DNA from: Paulinella micropora
Taxonomy: Eukaryota > Cercozoa > Imbricatea > Euglyphida
Length of the DNA stretch: 59,763 bases
Direction of reading: 5' to 3'
NCBI GenBank assembly: GCA_009731375.1
Contig: BJOX01000177.1
Location: forward strand, 269,744 to 329,506
The notes under the pieces are model-generated. The model did no database searches and was not told where the DNA came from. It worked only from the letters and a program-made list of their open reading frames with translations. Positions 1 to 8,957 of the stretch are shown in pieces. The translations under genes and the position numbers were made by a program. The first letter of the stretch is position 1. Each line of letters starts with the position of its first letter.

Positions 1-1
1 G

Positions 2-105
2 ACCAGTATTTTCATTGAACATACCGGCCCGTCTGGAAGTGTTGGAACTGCCCGTGCGGGGGTGTCATTAGAGCTTATCGTCAATTCTTCGTACTCCCCT
101 CACGG
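2..105 (+). CDS. Possible host exon fragment
   Basis: About 34 codons are open from the left edge and end at a plausible splice donor (GTGAGA at 106). The composition is unlike the neighbouring viral genes. I recognise no family. It would be the last host sequence before PLV-1. Its donor phase (2) does not fit the first GMC exon on the far side of the element (which needs phase 1), so I do not join them. Confidence 0.25.
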
Positions 106-170
106 GTGAGACGAAGGAGGCGCATGTGCAGAAATGCATCAGCCATTGACAGAGAAGCACTATTATTACT

Positions 171-489
171 ATTAAAAAAAAGAACAAAGAAAAGGGGGAG
201 TGATCCAAAGGCTCCCCCCCCTTTTCGTTTTGAATTTCCCTATCGTTTGCCATTTTTGCCATATCTGTTCATATAAGGGCGATAACAACATTATCCCCCC
301 GTTTTTACATACTGCCAAAAAAAAGTTGTGTTGTCAAGTTGTCCAAGGCAAATCGGCTTCCCGAAGCGAAATGGCGGGTGAAGTTGGCTGCCACCCCCGC
401 AAATACCTTTTTTGATATTCGGGCCATTAATTTCTACAAATCAAAAATTACCTTTTTCTTTTTGTGCTGTTTGGTTTCAATTATGTTCT
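171..489. repeat. PLV-1 left terminal inverted repeat
   Basis: This stretch reads as the reverse complement of 21142-21445. The left copy has about 16 extra T-rich bases near 452-467 and a slightly different poly-C run near 213. The inner end covers the 3' end of the integrase gene, so the integrase stop at 434 lies inside the repeat. Confidence 0.9.
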
Positions 490-1369
490 CTGGTTGTATG
501 TCTTCTTTTTTCAACTGTTGCTTTATCTTCTTCTCCTTTGTTATCTCTTGGACTTGTTCGTGAATTTGTTTTTCATCATCAACTGGTTTTTCAAACTTAG
601 TCTTTAACAACTCGCGGGGGCTGACTAGTTCTTTGTTAGATAGCACAATTTTAAATCCATTGCTACCCAAAACAGTATATATCTGCTTTGACCAAGTTCG
701 TCCTCCTTTTGAAAATAGATTTCGTTGAACTTCCCGTCTTACCTTATCGCCAGGTTCAAATTCATTAATACTCTCATCTCTTTCAATTTTTTGTTTATTA
801 GTAGCTTTTCCATTTATGATGTCAATTGGTCTAGCTTTGATTGTTGGATGAAAACGATTATTGTAAGCTTTAACCATATCGTCAATGTATGAGACCCAGT
901 CAAAGTTTCCATTTGTTTCAAATAGTATATCAAACCACCTTCTAATAGTTCTGATAACTCTATCAACTATTGCGAGTGCTTTGTGGTCACCTACTTCAAC
1001 TGTCCTGTGTTCAATGTTATGTTCATCAAAATATTTATTAACTGCTCCTTTGTATTCTCCTCCGCTATCTGTTGTAATGATTTCTGGAATATATGGAATA
1101 GATTTTAAACCAGTATATACTTCATTCGCAGTTTTATTTTTCAGTGGTCTAACCTCTAAAAATCTACTATTAGTGTCAATCCAAACCAACATAAAGGCAT
1201 ATTTTTTATTACCTGGTTTATCTTTTAACTTAGACATATCAGCCAAATCTACGAACACTTGTTTCAATGGTTTATCAGCCCATATCGTATTCCATTTCTT
1301 ACTTTGTTTTTTTTGGTAATGTAATTCTAATGCCTGTTGCTCTTTCAGTTCTTTTATATGGTCGTCCAT
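434..1369 (-). CDS. Retroviral-type (rve) integrase
   Basis: This 311-residue protein has an RNase H-fold integrase core that would cut and join the element's ends to host DNA in the nucleus. The acidic residues fall at D41 (in VDLADM), D101 (in TTDSGGEY) and D136 (in AIVDRVIRTI). The last two are exactly 35 apart, as in D,D(35)E enzymes, but the final Glu is Asp. After the core, residues from about 205 to 270 look like an SH3/chromo-like DNA-binding tail (EPGDKVR, then YTVLGSNGFKIVL). An N-terminal HHCC zinc domain is not visible. It is the outermost gene, as is common in Polinton-like elements, and abuts the next minus-strand gene with no gap. Confidence 0.9.
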   Translation of the reverse strand: MDDHIKELKEQQALELHYQKKQSKKWNTIWADKPLKQVFVDLADMSKLKDKPGNKKYAFMLVWIDTNSRFLEVRPLKNKTANEVYTGLKSIPYIPEIITTDSGGEYKGAVNKYFDEHNIEHRTVEVGDHKALAIVDRVIRTIRRWFDILFETNGNFDWVSYIDDMVKAYNNRFHPTIKARPIDIINGKATNKQKIERDESINEFEPGDKVRREVQRNLFSKGGRTWSKQIYTVLGSNGFKIVLSNKELVSPRELLKTKFEKPVDDEKQIHEQVQEITKEKKIKQQLKKEDIQPENIIETKQHKKKKVIFDL

Positions 1370-1627
1370 CTAATACTTAATAACACCTAATGTTGTATCT
1401 CTATATATTGCTCTTTCTTTTTTTTCAAGTTCAAAACAATAATTAGAACAAAACTCATACATATAAAACCAATCAAAACTATCATCAATGGCTGTAATCT
1501 GTCGGTTCGCTAAACACAGAGTTAATCCACACACATAGCAACTAGTGAAGTCATACATACGATGATTATATAGGTAGTCCATAATGTGTAAACGAACATC
1601 TAATGGTAAATTTTTTATCTTGTTCAT
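1370..1627 (-). CDS. Small F-box-like/zinc-binding protein
   Basis: This 85-residue protein begins with a short helical segment (LPLDVRLHIMDYL) that resembles the start of an F-box or similar helical motif. It continues with CYVCGL and then FCSNYC, four cysteines that could bind one zinc ion. Two relatives lie in PLV-2 (28970-29164 and 30537-30815) with the same layout: an LPxD helix, CxxCGL, a hydrophobic stretch and CSxxC. The function is unknown; a role in host protein handling through an F-box-like helix is only a guess. It stops directly before the integrase start codon, so the two are probably co-transcribed. Confidence 0.7.
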   Translation of the reverse strand: MNKIKNLPLDVRLHIMDYLYNHRMYDFTSCYVCGLTLCLANRQITAIDDSFDWFYMYEFCSNYCFELEKKERAIYRDTTLGVIKY

Positions 1628-1638
1628 TATATAATATT
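1628..1638. promoter_or_regulatory. Very short divergent promoter region
   Basis: Only 11 bases, all A or T (TATATAATATT), separate the start codons of the zinc-binding gene (minus) and the DUF5754-like gene (plus). The TATA-like string must serve at least one of them, or their promoters lie within the neighbouring coding region. Confidence 0.4.
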
Positions 1639-1896
1639 ATGAGATTTTCAAAGTCAAGTGTAAAAAATAAAAAATATACAACTACTACACCAAAAGGAAA
1701 AACAATTCATTTCGGTGATGACAGATATGAACATTACAAAGACCGCATTGGACTTTATTCGCATCTCAACCATTTAGACAAAGAAAGAAGAAGAAATTAT
1801 AGAGCAAGAGCAAAAGCTATAAGAAATTCAAAAGGTGAATTAACTTATAATAATCCAGAGTATGCTAATTATTATTCTTATCATTATCTTTGGTAG
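1639..1896 (+). CDS. DUF5754-like small conserved viral protein
   Basis: I start at ATG 1639 because the upstream in-frame ATG at 1603 lies inside the oppositely oriented gene. The 85-residue protein is rich in Tyr, Arg and Lys: a basic N-terminus, then KTIHFGDDRYEHYKD, YSHLNHLDKERRRNYRAR, and an aromatic C-terminal end YYSYHYLW. This pattern matches a family of small proteins of unknown function in giant viruses and their relatives (DUF5754 in my memory). A nucleic-acid-binding or virion role is possible but not shown. Confidence 0.75.
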   Translation: MRFSKSSVKNKKYTTTTPKGKTIHFGDDRYEHYKDRIGLYSHLNHLDKERRRNYRARAKAIRNSKGELTYNNPEYANYYSYHYLW

Positions 1897-1898
1897 GT

Positions 1899-2402
1899 TC
1901 AAAACTTCAAAAATATCTTTGAAACATCATTGTTTTCTTTTTTCGGTTTTTCGGGTTGTTGATTATAAACATTAACTGATATGTTTGATTTCTTGCCTTT
2001 ACCCTTCTTAGGTTTTGGCTCTTCCTCGCTTTCCTCGCTCTCACTCTCGCTCTCTTCTAGTTCGGGCAATTTCTTTTTCATCACTTTCTTCGCCTTCTTC
2101 TGTTTAGTCTTCAATTTTATACCCGCAACCCGTCGGGCAACGATATCTACGAAATCCTGTTCAACCTCTTCTTCCGAGCTACTTTCCTCGCTTTTCTCGC
2201 CATCTCTGCCGTCAATCATATCTTTCGCTAACTGTTTCTTAGCTGTGTGGTCCATCTTTTCGTCATTGGTCATTTCTTTAACATTCTTAGCCTCTTCCTC
2301 CGCTAGTAGTTCCCTAGCCCTCTCAATCTTTCTCTGCTTAGCCTTTTCCTTTCGCCTCGCATTAGCGATTTTAAGATTTTCTACCGAAGATTTACCCGGC
2401 AT
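1899..2402 (-). CDS. Charged coiled-coil protein of unknown function
   Basis: This 167-residue protein alternates strongly basic and strongly acidic blocks: an N-terminal Lys/Arg/Glu-rich helix predicted to be a coiled coil, Ser/Glu runs, a KKxKK-type basic block and a C-terminal segment with SNISVNVYNQQ. I do not recognise a family. Its start codon is directly preceded by a 22-bp leader shared with the gene at 13567. It ends 2 bp from the end of the DUF5754-like gene on the other strand. Confidence 0.65.
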   Translation of the reverse strand: MPGKSSVENLKIANARRKEKAKQRKIERARELLAEEEAKNVKEMTNDEKMDHTAKKQLAKDMIDGRDGEKSEESSSEEEVEQDFVDIVARRVAGIKLKTKQKKAKKVMKKKLPELEESESESEESEEEPKPKKGKGKKSNISVNVYNQQPEKPKKENNDVSKIFLKF

Positions 2403-2423
2403 ACTGTCTACGACCGTAGGTTG
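2402..2423 (-). promoter_or_regulatory. 22-bp leader with CTACG/CGTAG dyad, copy 1
   Basis: Read on the minus strand, this is identical to 13538-13559 and ends within a base of the ATG at 2402. It contains CTACGGTCGTAG, an imperfect dyad. An AAAATATAC-type string lies upstream in both cases. It is likely a shared promoter or leader element. Confidence 0.6.
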
Positions 2424-2537
2424 GTAACTGCTTGCTATGGGTTGGTATATTTTGCTAAATATAATATTTTAATTAAGATAATATATAGCAGAGACTTCGC
2501 CTCCGCACCTCCACAGGTTTTGGTGAAGCACGGTTCA

Positions 2538-5500
2538 ATGGGCAGTCAATACAAATCGCTCTTAGGCTTATCAGAAATTGCGGTTGACTCTTTAGATATA
2601 GCCAACCTTGATTTAACGAACACAAACATAGTGAGCTTATACACAGATAGGGTGCCAGAAGATGCTGACCCCGTAAATCTTTACTTTACTAATAGCCGAT
2701 TTGATGCGAGGTTGGCTTTAAAATCAACGACTGACTTAAAAGAAGGCACTAATCTATACTATACTGATGGTAGGTTTGATGCGCGACTAACCACTAAATC
2801 AACCACTAACCTAGCCGAAGGCACTAATTTATATTATACTAATGCTAGGTTTGACACTCAATTAGCAACAAAGAGCACAACCAACTTAACCGAAGGAACT
2901 AACTTATACTACACCACAGCAAGGGCTAATACAGATTTTGACACAAGGATAGCAACTAAATCAATAGATGCTTTAAGTGATGTAGTCATAACAGGCACCC
3001 CCGCTGATAACCAACTGCTCATTTACAGCACGGGGCAATGGCGAAATGTTGCTTCTCCTTTTCTTAGATTGGATGGCCTCACTATGATGTTTGGAAATTT
3101 AAATATGGGAGATTTTAATGTAGCAAATGTCGGTAATGTTGATGGTATTGATGTTTCTGCCCTTGATAGTTCTGTGGTTAAACTAACAGGAGACCAAACC
3201 ATAACAGGGAATAAAACATTTACTACTTATGTGGCCGTAAAAGACTCAAATCCATTAAACACTGGCAAGTTATTCTTCAATTACAACAATAATATGGGTT
3301 CTATTTATTCGTCGGAGGCAGGTGGAGCCACGGGCTATCCACTAACTATTGTAGGCTCGTCCATACTTTTTGCTCCAACAACAGGTGGCGGAATGACATT
3401 AACAAATAATGTTTTAAATTTTAACAGCTCAACAGCAATCAGCGGACTGCCCGCACCATTCTATGATGGCGATGCTTCAACAAAAGCATATACCGATACG
3501 AAACTGGCCAAGGACGGCACGACGGCTATGACGGGCAGTTTAAATATGGGAGGATTTTCAATAACAAATGTTAATCTTGTTGATGGTATTGATGTTTCGG
3601 CTATTGATACCGCAGTCGTCAAACTAACAGGAGACCAAACCATAGCAGGAACCAAAACATTCAGCAACATAATAAATGCTAGTGCGGGGATTGATATGAA
3701 AAGCCAAAGTATAACAAATGTTAATCTTGTTGATGGTGTTGATGTTTCTACTCTTGATACTTCGGTCGTAAAACTAACAGGAGACCAAACCATAGCAGGG
3801 AATAAAAAATTTACTTCAACAATAGAAGTGCGGGGTGCTACTGCTCCAACCGCTTTTGATGGTATCGGTATTGCCTTTGATACGGCGACAAATATAGGAG
3901 AGATTGTGGCACAAAAAATAGCAACCGCGGCCTATTATCCAATACAAATAACAGGGTCATATGTTGATTTATATGCGGGTGATAATGTAATCGCGACAGC
4001 AACGGGCACGACACTATCTTTAAACAATAGAAAAATTACAAATTTGGCCACACCAACAGCAACAACGGACGGAGCGACAAAAGGGTATGCGGATACATTA
4101 GACGGGCAAAATGTGAAACTAACAGGAAACCAAACCATAGCAGGAATTAAGACATATAGCAGTGGTGTTGAAATAACGGGAAATTCAATAAATGCTACAA
4201 CAAAGGGCACATTTATCGTTTTCAATTCTACCAGTAATATCGGGTCAATTGCTAGTTTGGATATGAAAACTGCAACATATTACAACTTTGAAATTTCTGC
4301 GAAAAAAATAAGTTTTATTATTGACGGGACGATAGTCGGTTGGGTAAATGCTTCGGGGTTAGATTGTAATAGTAGCAAAATAGCGAACCTTGGAACTCCG
4401 ACATTATCAACAGACGGAGCGACAAAAGGTTATGCGGACACATTGGACGGGCAAAATGTAAAACTAACAGGCGACCAAACCATAACAGGAATTAAGATAT
4501 TTAATGGAAGTAGAAATGATGTAAGGGCACTGAATTTGTTAAGCCAAGCCGATTTCAATAATGTGGATATCATTAATGGTGGAAATATAACATATAATGG
4601 GGCGAGGATATTAAACCAAAATGGAGGAGATATCTTTTTCAGTCAGACAACGGGTGATTATCAGTATTTCTTATTTACTCTAAATACTGCTTCAAGTGGA
4701 ACCGCGAACCAACGAGGCTACCTATTTACGAATGTAGCGGCTGATGTAAAGGGGGCGGGACTTTATATTTCAAAACTTTTGGATAATAAAAGTGCTTCGT
4801 CCGACATTGTCCGTTTTAACAATGCTGGGGGAATGAAGTTCTACGGAGCCTTAGATATGAACTCAAACAATATAACAAATGGCGGAACAATAACAGGAAC
4901 GACAATTACTTCAACCGCGGGTATATCAACAACAACAGCAACCGCAAGCGGGTTATTAACAGCGACAGGAGGTTCTAGCATAGTTATACAAGGAAATACT
5001 AATGGAGGTAATACGAGAGGAATATTTTTGTGGGACACTGGCAACACCAGTTATGGTATTTATATGGCTTCAAATGGGGGAGCCACAAATACCAGAAGTC
5101 TAGCGGGAGGGTCTGCGGTTGCAGGTAATGATTTCACTTCTTTTGCTGTTAGATTTAGGGTAAGTAATGCTTCAACCGATGGTTTTATATGGGAGAACTC
5201 GTCCGAACAATTGTTAATGTCATTAAACGGGGCAAACGGGACTTTATGGACAAAAGGCCTACTAACGGCAAATGCGGGAGTATCAACAACAACACTCACT
5301 GCGAGTGGCCTACTAACAGCAAATGCGGGGATAACATACACAGGAACATTAACCTCGGCAACAAATACAAGTGGGGCGAAAATAGGAGTTCAGGGAGCAA
5401 CAGACGGAACAAACGCAAAAGGTATATTTCTATGGGATACGACTAATACGAGCTGGGGCATTTATGCGGCATCTGGTGGGGCTGCAAATACTAGAAGTTT

Positions 5501-6512
5501 GGCAAACGGTTTGGCTGTTTCAGGAAATGATTTTAGTTCGTATAGTTTTCGGTTTAGGGTTGCTAATGATTCTACAATGGGTTTTGTGTGGGAGAATTCA
5601 GCAGAGCAATTGTTAATGTCGTTGAATGGGGCGAATGGAACTTTATGGACAAAAGGATTGATAACAGCAAATGCGGGGGTATCAACAACGACATTAACGG
5701 CGAGCGGATTAATAACAGCAAATGCGGGAGTAACATTACCGTCAAATAGTTTTTTAACCGTATACGGAGGGGCAAAAATATCAATTCAAAATGGAGCAAA
5801 TGGGGGGCCGAATAATGGAATTTGTATGTATGGAATTGGTGACACAAACTGGGGAATTTATATGGGGCAGCCGGGGGCTAACAGAAGTTTTTCAAACGGA
5901 ACAGCGGTAGCCGGATATGGTATTACCGGATTTGTTATGAGATTTAGAGTAAATAATTCTACGAATGAAGGTGCTGTGTGGGAGAATAGCGGCGAAGTTC
6001 TTTTGATGACTTTGAATGGAAGTAGCGGAAATTTATGGGTTAAAGGTTCCGTGACTGCTCCGTCGGACAGGCGAAAAAAAGAAGACATAAAAGAATGTTT
6101 AGGTTTAGATTTTATCAACAAATTAAATCCAGTCTGCTATCGTATGATTGATGACAACAAGAAACGAAGGGCGGGTTTAATAGCACAGGAATTGGAGGAA
6201 GTTTTGGAAGAAATGAAAATTAATGATTTTGCTGGACTTTTAAAAGTTGCTATTATGTGTGAATGTCCAAAACAGAAAGCAGAATGTGAAATGAAAGGAG
6301 AGAAGTTAGATATGTATAACACTAAATTGGTTGAAACTGGGGACTATGATTACAGTATTGCTTACGGCGAGTTTATCGCACCATTAATTAAGGCCGTTCA
6401 ACAATTATCAGAGAAGGTAGTTAATTTAGAAAAAGAAAATAAAACTTTACTTAATATATTACAAGACCAAACCAACCAATTAGCAGAAATACGAGCAGTT
6501 TTATTTCCGTAA
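2538..6512 (+). CDS. Long trimeric fibre protein with S74 intramolecular chaperone
   Basis: I choose ATG 2538 (MGSQYKSLLG); the upstream in-frame ATG at 2421 would add 39 atypical residues. The protein has about 1324 residues. The N-terminal part has four imperfect repeats of the type EGTNLYYTxxRFD, which occur in phage tail fibres. Then come repeats built on VDVSxLDTSVVKLTGDQTI and three repeats of about 120 residues with GIFLWDTxNTSxGIY and WENSxEQLLMSLNG. The C-terminal part (SDRRKKEDIKECLG, then LIAQELEE) matches the Peptidase_S74 chaperone that trimerises and then cleaves itself from endosialidase-type fibres, followed by a coiled coil. It probably binds the host surface at capsid vertices. 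A related fibre in PLV-2 (40902-44612) shares the C-terminal two thirds but has a different N-terminus. Confidence 0.88.
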   Translation: MGSQYKSLLGLSEIAVDSLDIANLDLTNTNIVSLYTDRVPEDADPVNLYFTNSRFDARLALKSTTDLKEGTNLYYTDGRFDARLTTKSTTNLAEGTNLYYTNARFDTQLATKSTTNLTEGTNLYYTTARANTDFDTRIATKSIDALSDVVITGTPADNQLLIYSTGQWRNVASPFLRLDGLTMMFGNLNMGDFNVANVGNVDGIDVSALDSSVVKLTGDQTITGNKTFTTYVAVKDSNPLNTGKLFFNYNNNMGSIYSSEAGGATGYPLTIVGSSILFAPTTGGGMTLTNNVLNFNSSTAISGLPAPFYDGDASTKAYTDTKLAKDGTTAMTGSLNMGGFSITNVNLVDGIDVSAIDTAVVKLTGDQTIAGTKTFSNIINASAGIDMKSQSITNVNLVDGVDVSTLDTSVVKLTGDQTIAGNKKFTSTIEVRGATAPTAFDGIGIAFDTATNIGEIVAQKIATAAYYPIQITGSYVDLYAGDNVIATATGTTLSLNNRKITNLATPTATTDGATKGYADTLDGQNVKLTGNQTIAGIKTYSSGVEITGNSINATTKGTFIVFNSTSNIGSIASLDMKTATYYNFEISAKKISFIIDGTIVGWVNASGLDCNSSKIANLGTPTLSTDGATKGYADTLDGQNVKLTGDQTITGIKIFNGSRNDVRALNLLSQADFNNVDIINGGNITYNGARILNQNGGDIFFSQTTGDYQYFLFTLNTASSGTANQRGYLFTNVAADVKGAGLYISKLLDNKSASSDIVRFNNAGGMKFYGALDMNSNNITNGGTITGTTITSTAGISTTTATASGLLTATGGSSIVIQGNTNGGNTRGIFLWDTGNTSYGIYMASNGGATNTRSLAGGSAVAGNDFTSFAVRFRVSNASTDGFIWENSSEQLLMSLNGANGTLWTKGLLTANAGVSTTTLTASGLLTANAGITYTGTLTSATNTSGAKIGVQGATDGTNAKGIFLWDTTNTSWGIYAASGGAANTRSLANGLAVSGNDFSSYSFRFRVANDSTMGFVWENSAEQLLMSLNGANGTLWTKGLITANAGVSTTTLTASGLITANAGVTLPSNSFLTVYGGAKISIQNGANGGPNNGICMYGIGDTNWGIYMGQPGANRSFSNGTAVAGYGITGFVMRFRVNNSTNEGAVWENSGEVLLMTLNGSSGNLWVKGSVTAPSDRRKKEDIKECLGLDFINKLNPVCYRMIDDNKKRRAGLIAQELEEVLEEMKINDFAGLLKVAIMCECPKQKAECEMKGEKLDMYNTKLVETGDYDYSIAYGEFIAPLIKAVQQLSEKVVNLEKENKTLLNILQDQTNQLAEIRAVLFP

Positions 6513-6531
6513 GGACAAGCCCTTACAAACC

Positions 6532-6573
6532 CAATATAGTTTTTGAGATTGTAAGTGGTTTTTGTAAAAAAGC
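6532..6573 (+). promoter_or_regulatory. Late-type leader motif, copy 1
   Basis: An AATATAG box is followed by TTTTTGAGATTGTAAGTGG and TTTTTG, 12 bp before the start at 6585. Similar strings precede the ATPase, penton and capsid genes. It is probably a promoter or leader common to virion genes. Confidence 0.6.
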
Positions 6574-6584
6574 ACTTACTACTA

Positions 6585-6929
6585 ATGCCCCCTAGATTAC
6601 ACCCACCACCGCCAGTCATTGAAATAGACGGCGAACTAATACCAGAGTTGAAAAATCGTGTTTTGGATATTTCGTTGAAGAATGAGGAAAAAAAAGTAGA
6701 GCACGAATTGGAAGATAACTGGAATTGTTGTTGTATAAAGAACAGACCGACTGATAGCAGACTTATTAAATACTTATTTCAAATGGGTATCATTATCGCC
6801 ATCATCACCCTTTGTATCGTGAGGTTATCTGAAAAGAACTTACCGTGCGAGACAGCCAACACTTATGTAGGTATTTTAACACTATTAATAGGCATCTGTC
6901 TTCCATCGCCATCTTCAAGTAAGAAGTGA
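6585..6929 (+). CDS. Small two-helix membrane protein
   Basis: I start at ATG 6585 (MPPRLHPPPP) because the upstream ATG lies in the leader motif. The 114-residue protein has a proline-rich N-terminus, an acidic segment (EIDGELIPELKNRVL), WNCCCIKNRP, and two hydrophobic segments (YLFQMGIIIAIITLCIV and YVGILTLLIGICLP), ending in PSPSSSKK. It is likely a membrane protein of the virion or infected cell. A close relative sits after the fibre gene of PLV-2 (40548-40911), with the WNCCCIKNRPTDSR stretch identical. It overlaps the 3' end of the opposing Cys-rich gene by 15 bp. Confidence 0.8.
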   Translation: MPPRLHPPPPVIEIDGELIPELKNRVLDISLKNEEKKVEHELEDNWNCCCIKNRPTDSRLIKYLFQMGIIIAIITLCIVRLSEKNLPCETANTYVGILTLLIGICLPSPSSSKK

Positions 6930-7148
6930 GCATTCATATAGCTGTATTTTATACCAAGAGCTATCACCAGCACAGATTAGCGGAATAGCTTCATCAAAAC
7001 TAACACACCAATCGCTGAAAGGCTTATACACACATCCTTTTTGAATACAATAAACACAACTTTCATTTTTTTTATCGCTGACCCGTGAATAGAAATCACA
7101 GGCTGTCCGACCTAACACACAGCACACAAATAATAATATTAATAACAT
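6915..7148 (-). CDS. Secreted or membrane-anchored Cys-rich protein
   Basis: The 77-residue protein starts with a hydrophobic signal (MLLILLFVCCVLG) followed by conserved cysteines in ACDFYSR, ESCVYCIQKGCVY, DWCVSF, LICAGD and YECSLLT. The spacing recalls a PSI-like disulfide-rich module, but I am not certain of that. The PLV-2 relative (40311-40562) shares the cysteines and the identical C-terminal YECSLLT. It overlaps the opposing membrane-protein gene, an arrangement kept in both viruses, so the pair likely moves as a unit. Confidence 0.75.
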   Translation of the reverse strand: MLLILLFVCCVLGRTACDFYSRVSDKKNESCVYCIQKGCVYKPFSDWCVSFDEAIPLICAGDSSWYKIQLYECSLLT

Positions 7149-7174
7149 AATATATTATACAACATATAGAAACA

Positions 7175-7537
7175 ATGAGTGAGTTCAAATTCCAAAAGAT
7201 TATTTTTCTGAGTAATGATTTTACAGGAGGTAGCAAAACATTTGACAAAACCATTAAATTGAACTTTACCCCAACTAGAATGAATGTTAAGTATATCCAC
7301 TATATGAATGATATGACTGAAACGAAAACAAAAATTCTTCATATGGACCGCATTGGAATTATTGGCACATTCGCTGATAGCAATGTCGCAAACATTTCCA
7401 ATCTTAGCTACAACTTGGGGATTATTAATTGGACTGACGGTCAATACACATTTAGAGTGCTTAAAACAGACAATGGCAGTATTGAGACTGACCTGCTAGC
7501 TGGAAGAATTGTTATTTGTTTGGAATTTATCGCATAG
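7175..7537 (+). CDS. Conserved small protein, probably beta-rich virion component
   Basis: The 120-residue protein is predominantly beta-strand-like: KIIFLSNDF, KTIKLNF, MNVKYIHYM, YTFRVLKTD and RIVICLEFIA. It has no signal, helix-rich region or known motif. Its place between the fibre/membrane cassette and the ATPase suggests a virion or assembly role. A TATA-like box (ACATATAG) lies just before the start. Confidence 0.55.
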   Translation: MSEFKFQKIIFLSNDFTGGSKTFDKTIKLNFTPTRMNVKYIHYMNDMTETKTKILHMDRIGIIGTFADSNVANISNLSYNLGIINWTDGQYTFRVLKTDNGSIETDLLAGRIVICLEFIA

Positions 7538-7599
7538 GGGCCTGCTCCCCCTATAACCCCGCCGTTGTGGTAAGTGATTAAAACAAAAATATATTTTAG

Positions 7600-7646
7600 A
7601 ATATATAAAAGTGTTTTTGAGGTTGTAGGAGGTTTTTGAAAAAAAG
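7600..7646 (+). promoter_or_regulatory. Late-type leader motif, copy 2 (ATPase)
   Basis: AATATATAAAAG is followed by TTTTTGAGGTTGTAGGAGG and TTTTTGAAAAAAAGC, directly before the ATPase start. The upstream 25 bp (AAAACAAAAATATATTTT) also match the copy before the penton gene. Confidence 0.65.
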
Positions 7647-7653
7647 CTCATAT

Positions 7654-8478
7654 ATGGAAAAAATAAATAATGTAAAGGTTAAACCAGTCAAGCAAAACGG
7701 AGATGGAGACAAGTTGGCAAAAGGATATAAGTTATTTGATGAACCGTATGCCAATATTTTTCTTCTCGCTCGCAAGAAGAGTGGCAAGACGACCGCACTG
7801 TTTGAAATCCTGAAAAGGACGGCCGACAAAAAGACCCGTATTGTTATTATTGCCAGCACGATACACAAAGACCACATATACAAAGAAATGGTTAAACACT
7901 TCAAGAAGAAGGGAAACCCGATGGCTATATATACATATTTGAAAACGGAAGGACTGTCTGTGATTGATTACGAGTTAGACAAACTGAATAAGCCCGACGA
8001 AGAGCAAGAAGAAGGCGAGATTGTTCAAGACGAGAAAGAAGAACCGAAGCCGAAGTTTCTTTATTTTGGAAAAGAGGAAAAGAAGAAGCAGGAGGGAGGC
8101 GAAAAGGTGGAGAGACCGAGCAAATACATTACACCAGAAGTTGTGTTCGTGTTAGATGATTTAGGTAGTGAGTTGAGGGATAAGTCTGTAAGCGACCTGT
8201 TGAAAAAAAATAGACACTACAAGTCAAAGGTGATTATGAGCTCGCAGTATCTTAACGATATGAAACCTGAGGCGATTAAACAGCTTGACTACCTTCTTAT
8301 TTTTCCTGGTCAGAGTGTTGATAAAATTGAACTTGTATATAAACATTTAGACCTCGGCTATGACCTTGAATACTTCATTGAAAAATATCACGAGGCGACG
8401 AAAGAGAGGTTTAACTTTTTGTATGTTGATGCGGTATCTGATGAATTACGAAAGAACTTCAATATTCGTTTTACTTAA
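7654..8478 (+). CDS. Genome-packaging ATPase (FtsK/HerA type)
   Basis: I start at ATG 7654 (MEKINNVKVKP) because the ATG at 7636 lies in the leader. The 274-residue protein has a Walker A motif in LLARKKSGKTTAL (about residues 38-48), a Walker B motif in VVFVLDDLGSE (about 165), and a sensor-like MSSQYLNDM. This matches the A32-like packaging ATPases of Polinton-like viruses, which pump DNA into preformed capsids. A long acidic/basic insert (residues about 108-155, EEQEEGEI to EEKKKQEGG) separates the two Walker motifs. The PLV-2 ATPase is only distantly related. Confidence 0.88.
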   Translation: MEKINNVKVKPVKQNGDGDKLAKGYKLFDEPYANIFLLARKKSGKTTALFEILKRTADKKTRIVIIASTIHKDHIYKEMVKHFKKKGNPMAIYTYLKTEGLSVIDYELDKLNKPDEEQEEGEIVQDEKEEPKPKFLYFGKEEKKKQEGGEKVERPSKYITPEVVFVLDDLGSELRDKSVSDLLKKNRHYKSKVIMSSQYLNDMKPEAIKQLDYLLIFPGQSVDKIELVYKHLDLGYDLEYFIEKYHEATKERFNFLYVDAVSDELRKNFNIRFT

Positions 8479-8559
8479 TTTATTAACACAAGTGTTATAA
8501 CAAAAAATAACTCGTTATTTTTTTTTTATAAATAAATTATTTTTTTCTATACAATATAG

Positions 8560-8871
8560 ATGCCAACATCACCAGTGATTATTTCACAACCATCGGGATA
8601 CAATATCAGCTACAATCCAAGCCCTGTAAGTATGCCCCAAGCAGGAGGGAAAAGAAAATCAAAAAAGAAACAAACAGGAGGCAAAATTAATTGGAAAAAA
8701 GTCGGACAAGCAATAGTGGATGCTAATAGGTTTATCAAGAAGAACCAGTTGATTTCAAGGGGTGCTACCTTTCTTAGCGATGTCGGAGTGCCTTATGCTG
8801 ACCGTGTAGCGAAAGCTGCAGCCAAACAAGGCTACGGCAAGCAACGAGGAGGAGCCGTTAAATTTCATTAA
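8560..8871 (+). CDS. Small basic virion protein with GG maturation-like sites
   Basis: The 103-residue protein has a Pro/Ser-rich N-terminus, a basic block (GGKRKSKKKQ) and an amphipathic middle (WKKVGQAIVDANRFI). Three Gly-Gly sites (QAGGK, QTGGK, QRGGA) resemble the general type cut by adenain-like proteases, such as the one encoded next. It may be a DNA-binding core or membrane-active minor capsid protein comparable in role to adenoviral core peptides; this is inference. CTATACAATATAG lies directly before the ATG. Confidence 0.6.
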   Translation: MPTSPVIISQPSGYNISYNPSPVSMPQAGGKRKSKKKQTGGKINWKKVGQAIVDANRFIKKNQLISRGATFLSDVGVPYADRVAKAAAKQGYGKQRGGAVKFH

Positions 8872-8957
8872 CCCTCTCCGTTGTGGTTCCGTATTACTGG
8901 CTATCGCCGTAGGAGATAAACTAAACTTTATATTAATTTTTTTCGCTAAAATATACA

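Noticed and set aside
2421-2537. Upstream start for the PLV-1 fibre
   Set aside because: The 39 extra residues are atypical and overlap the divergent promoter and leader; ATG 2538 starts a typical sequence.
3461-6322. Open frames antisense to the fibre gene
   Set aside because: They are shadows of the fibre repeats without start signals or family resemblance.
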